Part shown: positions 6,673 through 14,685 of the stretch, one piece after another
Layout: each line of letters starts with the position of its first letter
How positions within the stretch are numbered: the stretch's first letter is position 1
Origin: Pseudomonadota bacterium
Lineage (GTDB): Bacteria; Desulfobacterota; Desulfovibrionia; Desulfovibrionales; Desulfovibrionaceae
Direction: 5' to 3'
DNA length: 20,290 bases
Assembly: GCA_023399375.1 (NCBI GenBank)
Contig: JAEWPX010000075.1
Location: forward strand, 1 to 20,290
Translations under genes and position numbers: made by a program
Notes under the pieces: model-generated
Database searches by the model: none
What the model saw: the letters and a program-made list of their open reading frames with translations, nothing else
Told to the model about the DNA's origin: nothing

Positions 6673-8247
6673 ATGGGGCCCTACGACTTCTTTTTGCCGC
6701 AGGGTTTCGACGCCCTGCCCGAGGCAGTGTCCGACCGCCTGCTCATGGGCGTTTTCGGGCGCAAACAGGCTGCGCGGACCGGCCTTGCCGCCCTGCGCGC
6801 GGCTCCGTCCGCAGGCGGCGAGGCAGGCGCGCGGCTCGCCCGCCTGGGCCTGGAGCTGTCGCTGCTCGCCTTCGACCTCGACCCCGCAAATGCCGCCCTG
6901 GCCCAGGGCATCCTGGCCATGATCGGGTCGGAGGGCGTGGGCCTCCCCCACGACGCTGTGCAGGCCCTGCGCTTGGCCGCCGGGGAGGGGCTCGGCCGCG
7001 ACTGGCGCGAGAGCATCGCCGCGGCCGGGCGCACGGGCGACTGGGAAGCGTTTTGTCGGCGCATGGGAAAGGGGTTTCCCCAGGCCTCTGCGCCGCTTGC
7101 CTCGCGCATCGCCGGACTTGCCGCCCTGACGAGCCGGGACGCCGGGCACATCGCCGCCTGGCGCGAGGGACTTGCCGCCGTGCCGCGGACGCCGGGGCTG
7201 GCCTTTCTGCATGCCCGTGCCGCACTTTCCCTCGACGGCCGCGAGGCCGGCATGGCGGCGCTGCGCGATTTCCTGCGCCGCTATCCCTGGTGCGCGCAGA
7301 CGCTCCTTGCCCTGCACGACCTCGCGCGCGGCCGCGACGGCGCACGGCAGGCGCTTCCCGGCCGGCTGGCCATCCTGCTTTATTCCTGGAACAAGGCCGC
7401 GGACCTCGGGCAGACCCTGGAAGACATCCTGGCAAGCGAGCTGTCGGAGTTCCATATTTTCGTCCTGGACAACGGCTCTACGGACGCGACGCCTAACGTG
7501 CTGGCTGCCTTTGCCGCGCGCCTGGGGCCGGCGCGCTTCACGGCCCTGCGCGCGCCGGTCAATGTCGGCGCGCCGGCCGGGCGCAACTGGCTCAAGCATC
7601 TGCCCGAGGTTAAGGCTTTTGATTTCGCGGCCTACGTTGACGACGATGTGCGCCTGCCCCGGGACTGGGCGCTGCGCTTCGGCGCAGCCGTGGCCGCGTG
7701 TCCCGACGCCGGGGCATACGGCTGCCGCATCCACGACGCCGGGAGCCCGAGCGTGTTGCAGGCCGCCGAATTCCCCCTCGAGCCCGAAGGCGAGGCTGTC
7801 GCTGCCTCGGACTTGCAATTGCAAGCCCCGGATGTGGGGCAGTTCGCCTACTGCCGGCCGACGCTTTCGGTCACGGGCTGCTGCCATCTTTTTCCCATGC
7901 CGGCGCTTTGCGAGGACGGCGATTTCGACATCCGCTTTTCGCCGTCCCAGTTCGACGATTTCGACCGCGACCTGCGCGCGGCCCTGGCCGGCCGTTTCGC
8001 CGTCTACCAGGGGCATCTGGCCGTGGGGCACGTGCGCGCAAGCGGCGGCGACGCGGCGCGCAAACGTGCGGCCGGGGCCAATGCTCACGGCAATATGCTC
8101 AAACTCCAAGGCAAATACGATGCGGGCGACCTGAAGCGCCTGCGGCGCGAGCAGCGCAACCGCCTGTTGACCGACATCCGCAAAAAGGCCATCTGGTTGG
8201 CCCGCCACGATCCGGGCGAGGCAAGCGACAAGGAAGGGCAGCCATGA
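6673..8247 (+). CDS. Large glycosyltransferase: helical N-terminal region plus GT2 domain
   Basis: 524-aa protein. Residues 1-225 are Ala/Leu-rich, helical and repeat-like without a recognised signature; they might act as a TPR-like scaffold. The GT-A catalytic part starts at about 230 (RLAILLYSWNKA), with VLDNGSTDATPNV (264-276), VNVGAPAGRNW (296-306) and a DxD-type YVDDDVRLP (321-329). The C-terminal part includes cysteines 393-450 region residues CRPTLSVTGCC and a basic tail. GGGGGA before the ATG (6658-6663) is the ribosome site. The gap to the preceding glycosyltransferase is 2 nt, and the ATGA overlap with ligA is 4 nt. It probably acts with its neighbour on the same glycan. Family is clear; substrate is unknown. 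Confidence 0.82.
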   Translation: MGPYDFFLPQGFDALPEAVSDRLLMGVFGRKQAARTGLAALRAAPSAGGEAGARLARLGLELSLLAFDLDPANAALAQGILAMIGSEGVGLPHDAVQALRLAAGEGLGRDWRESIAAAGRTGDWEAFCRRMGKGFPQASAPLASRIAGLAALTSRDAGHIAAWREGLAAVPRTPGLAFLHARAALSLDGREAGMAALRDFLRRYPWCAQTLLALHDLARGRDGARQALPGRLAILLYSWNKAADLGQTLEDILASELSEFHIFVLDNGSTDATPNVLAAFAARLGPARFTALRAPVNVGAPAGRNWLKHLPEVKAFDFAAYVDDDVRLPRDWALRFGAAVAACPDAGAYGCRIHDAGSPSVLQAAEFPLEPEGEAVAASDLQLQAPDVGQFAYCRPTLSVTGCCHLFPMPALCEDGDFDIRFSPSQFDDFDRDLRAALAGRFAVYQGHLAVGHVRASGGDAARKRAAGANAHGNMLKLQGKYDAGDLKRLRREQRNRLLTDIRKKAIWLARHDPGEASDKEGQP

Positions 8248-10340
8248 GCCAGGACAAAGACGCCGCGCGCCTTCGCGAACTGCGCGACATTATCCACTAC
8301 CACGACCACCGTTATTACGTCCTGGACGATCCGGAAATCGAGGACGCGGCCTACGACGCGCTCTACCGGGAACTGAAGGCCCTGGAAGCGGCTCATCCCG
8401 AGCTCGACGACCCCAATTCGCCGACCAGGCGCGTGGGCGGCACGGTGTTACCGTCCTTTACGGCCAAACCGCACCGCATGCGCATGTACAGCCTCGACAA
8501 CGCCATGACCGAGGCCGAATGGCTCGATTTCGTAACCCGCGCCGCCAACAAGCTCGAAAAGGAAGGCGTGCCTTTTACGCGCACGTTCTGGGTCGATCCC
8601 AAGTTCGACGGCCTGGCGTTGGAAATCATCTACGAGAACGGCGTCTACGCCGGGGCGCTCACACGCGGCGACGGCGAAACGGGCGAGGATGTGACGGAAA
8701 ACGTGCGCACGGTCAAAAACGTGCCCCTCGACCTGCGGCCCCATGCCGCGCGCAGCGGCCTGCCCGTGCCGCGGCTGCTGGAAGTGCGCGGCGAAGTGGT
8801 CATGACCCGCCAGGACTTCTACGAGCTCAACGAACGCCAGCGCGAGCAGGGCGGCAAGGTCTTCGCCAATCCGCGAAACGCCGCCGCCGGCTCCGTGCGC
8901 CAGCTCGATTCCGCGGTCTCGGCCACGCGGCCGCTGACCTTTTTCACCTACGGCGTGGGCACGACGGACTTCGGCGACGCCGATCCGGGCTGGACGACGC
9001 ATTCCGGGGTCATGCGCGGGCTCGCCGGCCTGGGACTGCCCGTGGCCGGGGAAGGCAAAGTCGTTTCCGAAGCGGAAGTCTACCCGTATTTCACGGCCAT
9101 GGGTGCGCGCCGCCAGGAGCTCCCCTTCGAGATCGATGGCGTGGTGGTCAAGGTGGACAGCTTGGCGCTGCAATGGGAGCTCGATTTTACGGACCGCGCC
9201 CCGCGCTTCGCCATCGCGCTCAAGTTTCCGGCCCACGAGGCCGAGACGGTGCTGACCGCCATCGACGTCCAGGTGGGGCGCACGGGGGTGCTTACGCCCG
9301 TGGCCATCCTCGAACCCGTTTCCCTGGCCGGAGTCACGGTGTCGCGGGCGACGCTGCACAACGAGGACGAGATCAAGGCCAAGGACCTGCGCGCCGGCGA
9401 CACGGTGGTGGTGCGCAGGGCCGGGGACGTCATCCCCGAGGTGGTCCGGGTCGTCACGGAGAAAAGGCCGGCGGACGCGCAGGAATACCCCTTTCCGCAC
9501 ATCTGTCCCTCGTGCCACTCGTCGGCCGTGCGCGCGGCAGGGGAAGCGGCCTGGCGCTGCGTCAATCTCGCCTGCCCGGCCATGCTGCGCCGGGGCATCG
9601 CCTATTTCGTGTCCAAGTCGGGCCTGGACATCGAGGGCCTGGGCCGCAAATGGGTGGAGTCGCTCATTGACAAGGGCATGGTGAAAACCCCGGCCGACCT
9701 GTTCGACCTGACCGAGGCGGACCTCGTGCCGCTCGAGCGCATGGCCGAGAAATCCGCGGCCAATTTCGTGGCCGCCGTGGACGCGGCCAGAAAAAACGCC
9801 ACGCTGGCGAAGCTCATCGCCGCACTCGGCATCCGGCAGGTGGGCACGCGCACGGCGCGCACCCTGGCCGAACATTTCACGGATCTCGACGCGCTTGGCG
9901 CGGCCACGGCCGAGGAGCTGACCGCCTTGCCGGACATCGGACCGGAGGTCGCGGCTTCGATCCGGGAGTTTTTCGGCAACGACGCCAACCGGGCGCTGGT
10001 GGCTCGCTTCAAGGAAATCGGCCTGTGGCCGGTCGCCGCGCCCAAGCCGGCGCAACCGGCGGCGACCACGCCGCTTTCGGGTAAGAAGTTCCTTTTTACC
10101 GGCACATTGCCGGACATGTCCCGGGAGAAGGCACAGGAGCTGGTGGAAGCGGCCGGCGGCCGCGTGGTGTCGGCCGTCTCGAAAAAGCTCGACTACCTCG
10201 TGGCCGGAGCCGATCCCGGCTCCAAACTGGCCAAGGCGCAGGCGCTCGGCTTGCGCGTTCTTTCTCCCGAGGAATTTTCCGCGCTCCTCGCCGATACCGG
10301 CGCAACAGCCCAATCCCGCCGCTCCCTCTTCGATGCCTGA
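8244..10340 (+). CDS. ligA: NAD+-dependent DNA ligase
   Basis: Seals nicks in replication and repair using NAD+. The 698-aa product has all domains: Ia (from residue 1, with HDHRYYVLDDP for NMN binding), adenylation domain with the catalytic lysine K120 in the KxDG motif (KFDG), the FANPRNAAAGS block (207-217), EIDGVVVKVD (296-305), OB fold, a four-cysteine zinc finger (C421, C424, C439, C444), helix-hairpin-helix region (about 500-590), and a BRCT domain (about 617-692, LSGKKFLFTG onward). ATG at 8244 overlaps the preceding stop (ATGA). An open frame extends upstream but lies inside the glycosyltransferase and is not part of LigA. Last gene of the uvrB operon, followed by a strong hairpin. 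Confidence 0.98.
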   Translation: MSQDKDAARLRELRDIIHYHDHRYYVLDDPEIEDAAYDALYRELKALEAAHPELDDPNSPTRRVGGTVLPSFTAKPHRMRMYSLDNAMTEAEWLDFVTRAANKLEKEGVPFTRTFWVDPKFDGLALEIIYENGVYAGALTRGDGETGEDVTENVRTVKNVPLDLRPHAARSGLPVPRLLEVRGEVVMTRQDFYELNERQREQGGKVFANPRNAAAGSVRQLDSAVSATRPLTFFTYGVGTTDFGDADPGWTTHSGVMRGLAGLGLPVAGEGKVVSEAEVYPYFTAMGARRQELPFEIDGVVVKVDSLALQWELDFTDRAPRFAIALKFPAHEAETVLTAIDVQVGRTGVLTPVAILEPVSLAGVTVSRATLHNEDEIKAKDLRAGDTVVVRRAGDVIPEVVRVVTEKRPADAQEYPFPHICPSCHSSAVRAAGEAAWRCVNLACPAMLRRGIAYFVSKSGLDIEGLGRKWVESLIDKGMVKTPADLFDLTEADLVPLERMAEKSAANFVAAVDAARKNATLAKLIAALGIRQVGTRTARTLAEHFTDLDALGAATAEELTALPDIGPEVAASIREFFGNDANRALVARFKEIGLWPVAAPKPAQPAATTPLSGKKFLFTGTLPDMSREKAQELVEAAGGRVVSAVSKKLDYLVAGADPGSKLAKAQALGLRVLSPEEFSALLADTGATAQSRRSLFDA

Positions 10341-10365
10341 CCCCCTTTCCCCCTTTTGGGGTGGT

Positions 10366-10392
10366 CCAGGAGGGGCCCTCGGCCCCTCCTGG
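10366..10392 (+). terminator. Strong hairpin after ligA, likely terminator
   Basis: Perfect 12-bp GC-rich stem (CCAGGAGGGGCC paired with GGCCCCTCCTGG) with a 3-nt loop, 25 nt after the ligA stop and between two convergent genes. A pyrimidine-rich run including CCCCTTTTCC lies further on (10409-10418). The T-run is not immediately adjacent, so termination may be imperfect or work in both directions. Confidence 0.65.
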
Positions 10393-10424
10393 CCGCCGGA
10401 GGCATTCTCCCCTTTTCCTCCTAG

Positions 10425-11399
10425 TCACTCCTTCCCAAATTCCACCAGCACCTTCATGGCCCCGGACCGCGCAGCGGCGGCGAGGGCTTCGGGGAAGGCC
10501 GCGAACGGGAAGACGGCCTGGATGAGCGGCGAGACGTCCACGAGTCCGTCGCGCAGGTAGGCGGCGGCCAGCTTGAAATCGCCGCAGCGCGAGCCGACGA
10601 GGGATATCTCGTCCACCACCACCCGGGCCATGTTGACCGGCGTCGGAGCGAATGTGGTGGTCTTGAGCACGACGGTTCCTTCCGGGCGCACGAGGTCCAG
10701 GGCGAATGCCAGACCATCCGGCCGCCCCGTGGCTTCGACGACCACGTCGAAGGGGCCGAATTCCCGGCGCAGGGCGTCGCGGTCGGCGGGGCGCACGGCC
10801 ACCCCCTGGGCGGCGGCGATGGCGCGCTTCGTTTCGTGCCGGCCGGCCAGCACGACGTCCGGGCAGAGCATGCGCAGGCCGCAGGCGCTTAGAATGCCGA
10901 GCTTGCCGTCGCCGAGGACCAGCAGCGACGTTGCGGCCGTGAGGTGGAGTTGCTGGCCGGGCTCCAGCGCGGCGGCAAGCGGCTCAATGCAGACCGCGGC
11001 GGCGTCGGAGACGGCGTCGGGGATGGCATGGACCAGGGAGGCCGGCACGGTGAGGAACTCGGCGAACGCGCCGTCCTTGCCGGCGATGCCGAGCGTCGTG
11101 CGGTTTGGGCAATGGCGCGGGCCGGTGGTCAGGCAGGTGGGGCACGTGCCGCAGCCCAGGTTGATCTCGGACGTGACGCGGCGGCCGAGCAGTTCGGGAT
11201 GGTCCGGGGCCGCATCCACGACGCCCACGAACTCGTGCCCGGGGGTGCCGGAAAAGCCCATGTATCCCTTGAGCAGTTCGAGGTCCGTGTTGCAGATGCC
11301 GGCCATGCGCACGCGGATGCGGACTTCGCCCGGCCCCGGGACGGGGTCCGGCCGCGTTTCCATACGAATGGTTCCGGCATGAAAGGTGACGGCCTGCAT
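10425..11399 (-). CDS. Zinc-dependent medium-chain alcohol dehydrogenase-like protein
   Basis: 324-aa cytosolic NAD(P)-dependent oxidoreductase of the MDR superfamily. Catalytic zinc ligands are C36 (GICNTD), H55-E56 (GHEFVG) and probably E139 (CIEPLAAA). The structural zinc lobe has C83, C86, C89 and C97 in the usual spacing. The Rossmann motif is LVLGDGKLG (160-168). Substrate is not determinable; threonine or polyol dehydrogenase-like activity on a secondary alcohol is plausible. It is a little shorter than the usual 340-350 aa but has no missing motif. The ATG at 11399 is preceded by AAAGGAGAAGC. It is monocistronic, convergent with ligA and divergent from the RluD-CoaE gene. Confidence 0.9.
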   Translation of the reverse strand: MQAVTFHAGTIRMETRPDPVPGPGEVRIRVRMAGICNTDLELLKGYMGFSGTPGHEFVGVVDAAPDHPELLGRRVTSEINLGCGTCPTCLTTGPRHCPNRTTLGIAGKDGAFAEFLTVPASLVHAIPDAVSDAAAVCIEPLAAALEPGQQLHLTAATSLLVLGDGKLGILSACGLRMLCPDVVLAGRHETKRAIAAAQGVAVRPADRDALRREFGPFDVVVEATGRPDGLAFALDLVRPEGTVVLKTTTFAPTPVNMARVVVDEISLVGSRCGDFKLAAAYLRDGLVDVSPLIQAVFPFAAFPEALAAAARSGAMKVLVEFGKE

Positions 11400-11492
11400 G
11401 GCTTCTCCTTTGGGCTGGCGCGTTGGGGAAAAACAACCTACCGTATTGACGAAACTAGCTCAATCGGAGCGCAGGATCGGGACGCAAGGCAT
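11400..11492. promoter_or_regulatory. Divergent promoter region, dehydrogenase / RluD-CoaE
   Basis: 93-bp gap. For the minus strand a weak pair exists: TTGAGC (11463-11458) and TAGGTT (11440-11435) with a 17-nt spacer. For the plus strand TTGACG (11446-11451) could be a -35, but no good -10 follows at the right distance. These are guesses from consensus matching. Confidence 0.3.
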
Positions 11493-13148
11493 ATGACGGA
11501 GAGTATGTTGGAAAAAGAGGCGGTCTTCGACCCGCAGTACGACGGCGGCGCGGGCACGCGCCTGGATGTGTTCTGGTGCGCGCAGTTCGCGGAAGCGGGC
11601 GTCACTCGGTCGCGCGTGCGCGCGGCCATCGACGCCGGTCTGGCCACGATCGACGGAACGGTATGCCGCAAGGCCGGGACCAAGCTGCGCGGCGGGGAAC
11701 GCCTCACCCTGCGCCTGCCGGATCATCCCAGCGAGACCAAAGCGGAAGCCGGCAGCCTCGGCGTGCTCTATCGCGACGAGCACCTGCTCGTGCTCGACAA
11801 GCCGGCCGGGCTGACCGTGCATCCGGCTCCGGGCCTGCCCGAGGGCACGCTGGTCAACCGGCTGCTGCACCATTTTCCCGAGTTGCGGGATTTGAGCGGC
11901 GAGCGCCCGGGCATCGTGCATCGCCTGGACAAGGACACCAGCGGGCTGCTGCTCGTGGCCCTGACCGAGTCCGCGCGCACGGCCCTGGCCGCGGATTTCT
12001 CGGCTAGGCGCGTGAAAAAGACCTATCTCGCCCTGGTCCACGGCCGCCCGGACGGTGCGGGCGGCGACATCCGCCTGCCCCTTGGGCGCGATCCCCGCCA
12101 CAGGCACAAGATGGCCGTGGTCCACAAGGGCGGTCGCGAAGCCAGGAGCCGCTGGCGGCTGGTCTGGAGCGCGCCGGACGATGCTGCGAGCCTGCTCGAG
12201 GTGGATATTTTCACCGGGCGCACGCACCAGATCCGCGTGCATCTCGCGGCCATAGGGCATCCCATCGTCGGCGACGCGGTCTACGGCGCGACGCCCCATG
12301 CCCTGTGGAAGCGCCGGGGCGATCCTGCCGGCCGGCTGGCCGGGCGGCAGATGCTCCACGCCTGGAAGCTCTCCTTCACGCATCCGGCCCTTAACCGGGA
12401 GCTTTCCTTCCGCTGCCCGCCGCCGCCGGATTTCTGGCGGCTCGTGCTCCTGCTCGGGCGCATGCCCCAGCGCGTGGGCGTGATCGGCATGCCGGGCTGC
12501 GGCAAGTCCACGCTGCTCGCCGCGTTCGCAGTGGCGGGCTGCCCGGTCTTTTCCGCGGACGCGGCCGTGGCCGCGCTCTACGCCCCGGGCGGCGGCGGGG
12601 CGCACATGCTCGCCGGACGTTTCGGCGATGCGGCGCTCGCCCCGGACGGCAGCGTGGACAAGAAATGGCTGCTTGCGGCGATCTGCGGCAGCGAACGCGT
12701 GCGCCGGGAGGTCATGGACCTCGTGCATCCGCTGGTGCGGGGCGAGTTGGAAGCCTTCTACGCCATCAACCGACAGGCCCGGGCCGTTTTTGCCGAGGTG
12801 CCGCTTTTGCTCGAATCCGGCTGGCCCGTGGATTCCGTCGCGGACTTTGTCGTTGGGGTTCGTTGTGCTTCGCAGGCACGGGAACGGCGGCTCATCGAGG
12901 GACGGGGCTGGTCCGGGGAACTCGTCGCCCGCATGGACGGCTGGCAGTGGCCCGAGGCGAAAAAGCTCGCGCGCTGCGACTTCGTGCTCGACAACGACGC
13001 AGGGCCGGAAGCCCTGGCGGAAAAGGCCCGGGACATACTGGAGGAACTGGCGCGACTGCGCCGCCGGGACGTGTGCGAACATTACGCCTGGCTCGTCGCG
13101 CACGGCTATGCCGGCAAAGCCGAGGCCGCGACCGGAGCCCGCGTGTGA
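11493..13148 (+). CDS. coaE: Fusion protein: RluD-type pseudouridine synthase + dephospho-CoA kinase
   Basis: One uninterrupted 551-aa frame with two enzymes. N-terminal half: S4 RNA-binding domain (about 20-75), then the RluA/RluD catalytic domain with DKPAGLTVHP (102-111) and HRLDKDTSG (143-151), catalytic Asp146, and the TGRTHQIRVH block (241-250). It isomerises uridines in 23S rRNA. C-terminal half (about 326-530): dephospho-CoA kinase, last step of CoA synthesis, with P-loop GMPGCGKST (332-340), ADAAVAALY (355-363), VHPLVRGELE (411-420), VPLLLESG (436-443) and the CDFVLDN end. ATG at 11493 is used; an ATG at 11505 is in frame and has GGAG close upstream. The rhomboid gene follows with a 4-nt GTGA overlap. 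Both domains look complete. Confidence 0.93.
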   Translation: MTESMLEKEAVFDPQYDGGAGTRLDVFWCAQFAEAGVTRSRVRAAIDAGLATIDGTVCRKAGTKLRGGERLTLRLPDHPSETKAEAGSLGVLYRDEHLLVLDKPAGLTVHPAPGLPEGTLVNRLLHHFPELRDLSGERPGIVHRLDKDTSGLLLVALTESARTALAADFSARRVKKTYLALVHGRPDGAGGDIRLPLGRDPRHRHKMAVVHKGGREARSRWRLVWSAPDDAASLLEVDIFTGRTHQIRVHLAAIGHPIVGDAVYGATPHALWKRRGDPAGRLAGRQMLHAWKLSFTHPALNRELSFRCPPPPDFWRLVLLLGRMPQRVGVIGMPGCGKSTLLAAFAVAGCPVFSADAAVAALYAPGGGGAHMLAGRFGDAALAPDGSVDKKWLLAAICGSERVRREVMDLVHPLVRGELEAFYAINRQARAVFAEVPLLLESGWPVDSVADFVVGVRCASQARERRLIEGRGWSGELVARMDGWQWPEAKKLARCDFVLDNDAGPEALAEKARDILEELARLRRRDVCEHYAWLVAHGYAGKAEAATGARV

Positions 13149-13870
13149 TACCCCTTCGCGACAACGTGCCGAGCACGCGCCGGCCGCTCGTGACCTGGAC
13201 CATCATTGGGCTGTGCACGCTGCTGTTTCTCTTCGAGCAGCTCCTGCCGGACCGTATCCTCTTCGAGTTTATGCATATCTATGGAGTGGTGCCGGCGCGC
13301 TTCACCGATCCGGCCTACGCGGCGGCCATGGGCTACCCCGAAGGCGGCTACGAGTCCATGGTCACCTACATGTTCCTGCACGGCGGCTGGTTGCACTTCC
13401 TGCTCAACATGTGGGTCTTGTGGATTTTTTCCGACAACGTGGAAGAAGCGCTCGGCCCCCTGCGCTTCACCGTGTTCTACATCCTGTGCGGGCTCATCGC
13501 CGCCTGGACGCACATCCTGTTCAACTGGAGCGCCGTGGCGCCGGTGATCGGTGCGTCCGGAGCCATCGCCGGGGTCATGGGCGCGTATTTCCGGCTCTTT
13601 CCCCGGGCCAGAGTCGTAACGCTCATCCCGATCATCATTATCCCCTGGATCATCGAACTGCCGGCCGTGGTCTTTTTGGGCATTTGGTTTTTCGTCCAGC
13701 TCCTTTCCGGGCTTTCGGGCAAGGTCGCGGGAGGGGACGTCGGCAGCGTGGCGTTCTGGGCCCATGCCGGCGGGTTCGTGGCGGGGCTTGTCCTCGTGCG
13801 CTGGTTTCTGCCCCGGGGCTGCCAGTTCTGCTTCGATCCGCGAAACAGGCGTTACGACCGCGGGGAATAG
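13145..13870 (+). CDS. Rhomboid-family intramembrane serine protease
   Basis: 241-aa polytopic inner-membrane protein of the rhomboid family (Pfam Rhomboid), which cuts transmembrane helices of other proteins. The catalytic dyad is visible: GASG with Ser138 and a HAGG motif with His207. The oxyanion-related Asn88 lies in HFLLNMW (84-90) after the FLHGGWLH loop (77-84). Membrane helices start near residues 15, 84, 107, 134, 157-188 and 202. A second, larger loop 45-75 is the usual L1 region. The tail has a CxxC pair (C226, C229). The GTG start at 13145 overlaps the preceding stop; no in-frame start gives a better position. The substrate is unknown. Confidence 0.93.
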   Translation: MIPLRDNVPSTRRPLVTWTIIGLCTLLFLFEQLLPDRILFEFMHIYGVVPARFTDPAYAAAMGYPEGGYESMVTYMFLHGGWLHFLLNMWVLWIFSDNVEEALGPLRFTVFYILCGLIAAWTHILFNWSAVAPVIGASGAIAGVMGAYFRLFPRARVVTLIPIIIIPWIIELPAVVFLGIWFFVQLLSGLSGKVAGGDVGSVAFWAHAGGFVAGLVLVRWFLPRGCQFCFDPRNRRYDRGE

Positions 13871-13880
13871 GGCTTTCGGC

Positions 13881-14513
13881 TCAGAGTTCCTGCGCCACCC
13901 AGACCACGCGGCCGACCACCCGGCAGCCGGCGGTTTCGCGCGGCACGGTGCGCGGCGGCTGGGCGCTGTCGAGCGCCGCCAGTTCGAAGCAGTCGCGACA
14001 GCGATCGTAGCAGGTGAGGCGCACGACGAGTCCCTCCCCGGAGAGATCCAGGGCGAAGGGCACGCCTTGCTCCCCGGCGCGAACGCCTGACGGCGGCAGT
14101 TCCTGCGCCGTGTCCACGACGAGGTAGGCACCCTGGCGGATGCGCGGTTCCAGGGCGCGATCGTCCATGCGGGTGACGAAACGCGTGGGGCCGAGCAGGC
14201 GCGCGGACAGGGCGATGCGCTCGATTTCGGCAAGCCGCCAGCGGCCCGTGCGCGGGTGGGTGGCGGCCATGGTGAAGACCGGCGTCATGACGGTGCGCGA
14301 CGTGCACTGGGGCGCACCGTCTCCCAGCACCTCCCGGGGATCGATCCCGTATTCCCGGCAGTGTCGCATGACCAGCGACGTGATCCCTGCTTCGTCGTCA
14401 TTCGCATAATACCCTGTCGCCACGAGCAGCCGTTGCGCAGCCTTGTTTTCGCCCTTGGCTTCGAGGGCGAGTTGAAGGCGCGCCAGCAGGGGAGGGTGTG
14501 CGTATTGTTCCAT
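13881..14513 (-). CDS. S24/LexA-like regulator paralogue without recognisable HTH
   Basis: 210-aa protein. The C-terminal part (about 105-210) is homologous to the S24/CI C-terminal domains of the two genes upstream: MDDRALEPRIRQGAYLVVD (116-134), a GEGLVVRL segment (159-166) and the shared ending GRVVWVAQEL (201-210). The residue before Leu-Glu-Pro, where the serine nucleophile normally sits, is Ala120, and the usual lysine is Arg165, so self-cleavage is not expected. The N-terminal 70 residues are helical but show no helix-turn-helix matching the neighbours. The ATG at 14513 is preceded by AGGAG. It converges on the rhomboid gene with a 10-nt gap. Role is inferred: a regulator, perhaps acting through heterodimers. 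Confidence 0.75.
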   Translation of the reverse strand: MEQYAHPPLLARLQLALEAKGENKAAQRLLVATGYYANDDEAGITSLVMRHCREYGIDPREVLGDGAPQCTSRTVMTPVFTMAATHPRTGRWRLAEIERIALSARLLGPTRFVTRMDDRALEPRIRQGAYLVVDTAQELPPSGVRAGEQGVPFALDLSGEGLVVRLTCYDRCRDCFELAALDSAQPPRTVPRETAGCRVVGRVVWVAQEL

Positions 14514-14534
14514 GCGAACTCCTGAGTCCGCATA

Positions 14535-14563
14535 TTTATAATTCTATTTTATATATGTGTAAA
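14535..14563 (-). promoter_or_regulatory. Sigma70-type promoter for the 210-aa regulator
   Basis: On the minus strand TTTACA (14563-14558) and TATAAA (14540-14535) are separated by exactly 17 nt. Both are 5/6 matches to consensus. The predicted transcript starts near 14528, just before the ribosome site AGGAG and about 15 nt before the ATG. Confidence 0.6.
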
Positions 14564-14564
14564 T

Positions 14565-14582
14565 ATTATTTTCTGAAATAAT
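14565..14582. promoter_or_regulatory. Inverted repeat adjacent to the -35, candidate operator
   Basis: Perfect 7-bp inverted repeat ATTATTT / AAATAAT with a 4-nt spacer (TCTG), immediately upstream of the -35 hexamer of the 210-aa regulator gene. The placement suits an operator for one of the nearby CI-like regulators, but AT-rich DNA makes chance palindromes more likely. Confidence 0.45.
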
Positions 14583-14655
14583 TGCTGTGCCTCGAATGCG
14601 TGAGCAGGCTCGAGAAGGGCGTATGGAATGAAGCCGGTGGGCGTGGTTGGAAAAG

Positions 14656-14683
14656 AAACGCCCGGAGCGGATGCCGGGCGTTT
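14656..14683 (-). terminator. Intrinsic terminator of the 223-aa regulator gene
   Basis: Perfect 10-bp stem (AAACGCCCGG / CCGGGCGTTT) with an 8-nt loop, starting 2 nt after the stop codon of the minus-strand regulator gene and followed on that strand by CTTTTCC. It shows that this regulator gene is transcribed as its own unit. Confidence 0.85.
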
Positions 14684-14685
14684 GT

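Larger units (their letters stand above)
14514..14655. promoter_or_regulatory. AT-rich upstream region of the 210-aa regulator
   Basis: AT-rich stretch (about 14529-14585) in an otherwise GC-rich chromosome. It holds the promoter and inverted repeat listed separately. The part at 14590-14655 is GC-rich and shows nothing else that I can name. Confidence 0.5.
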
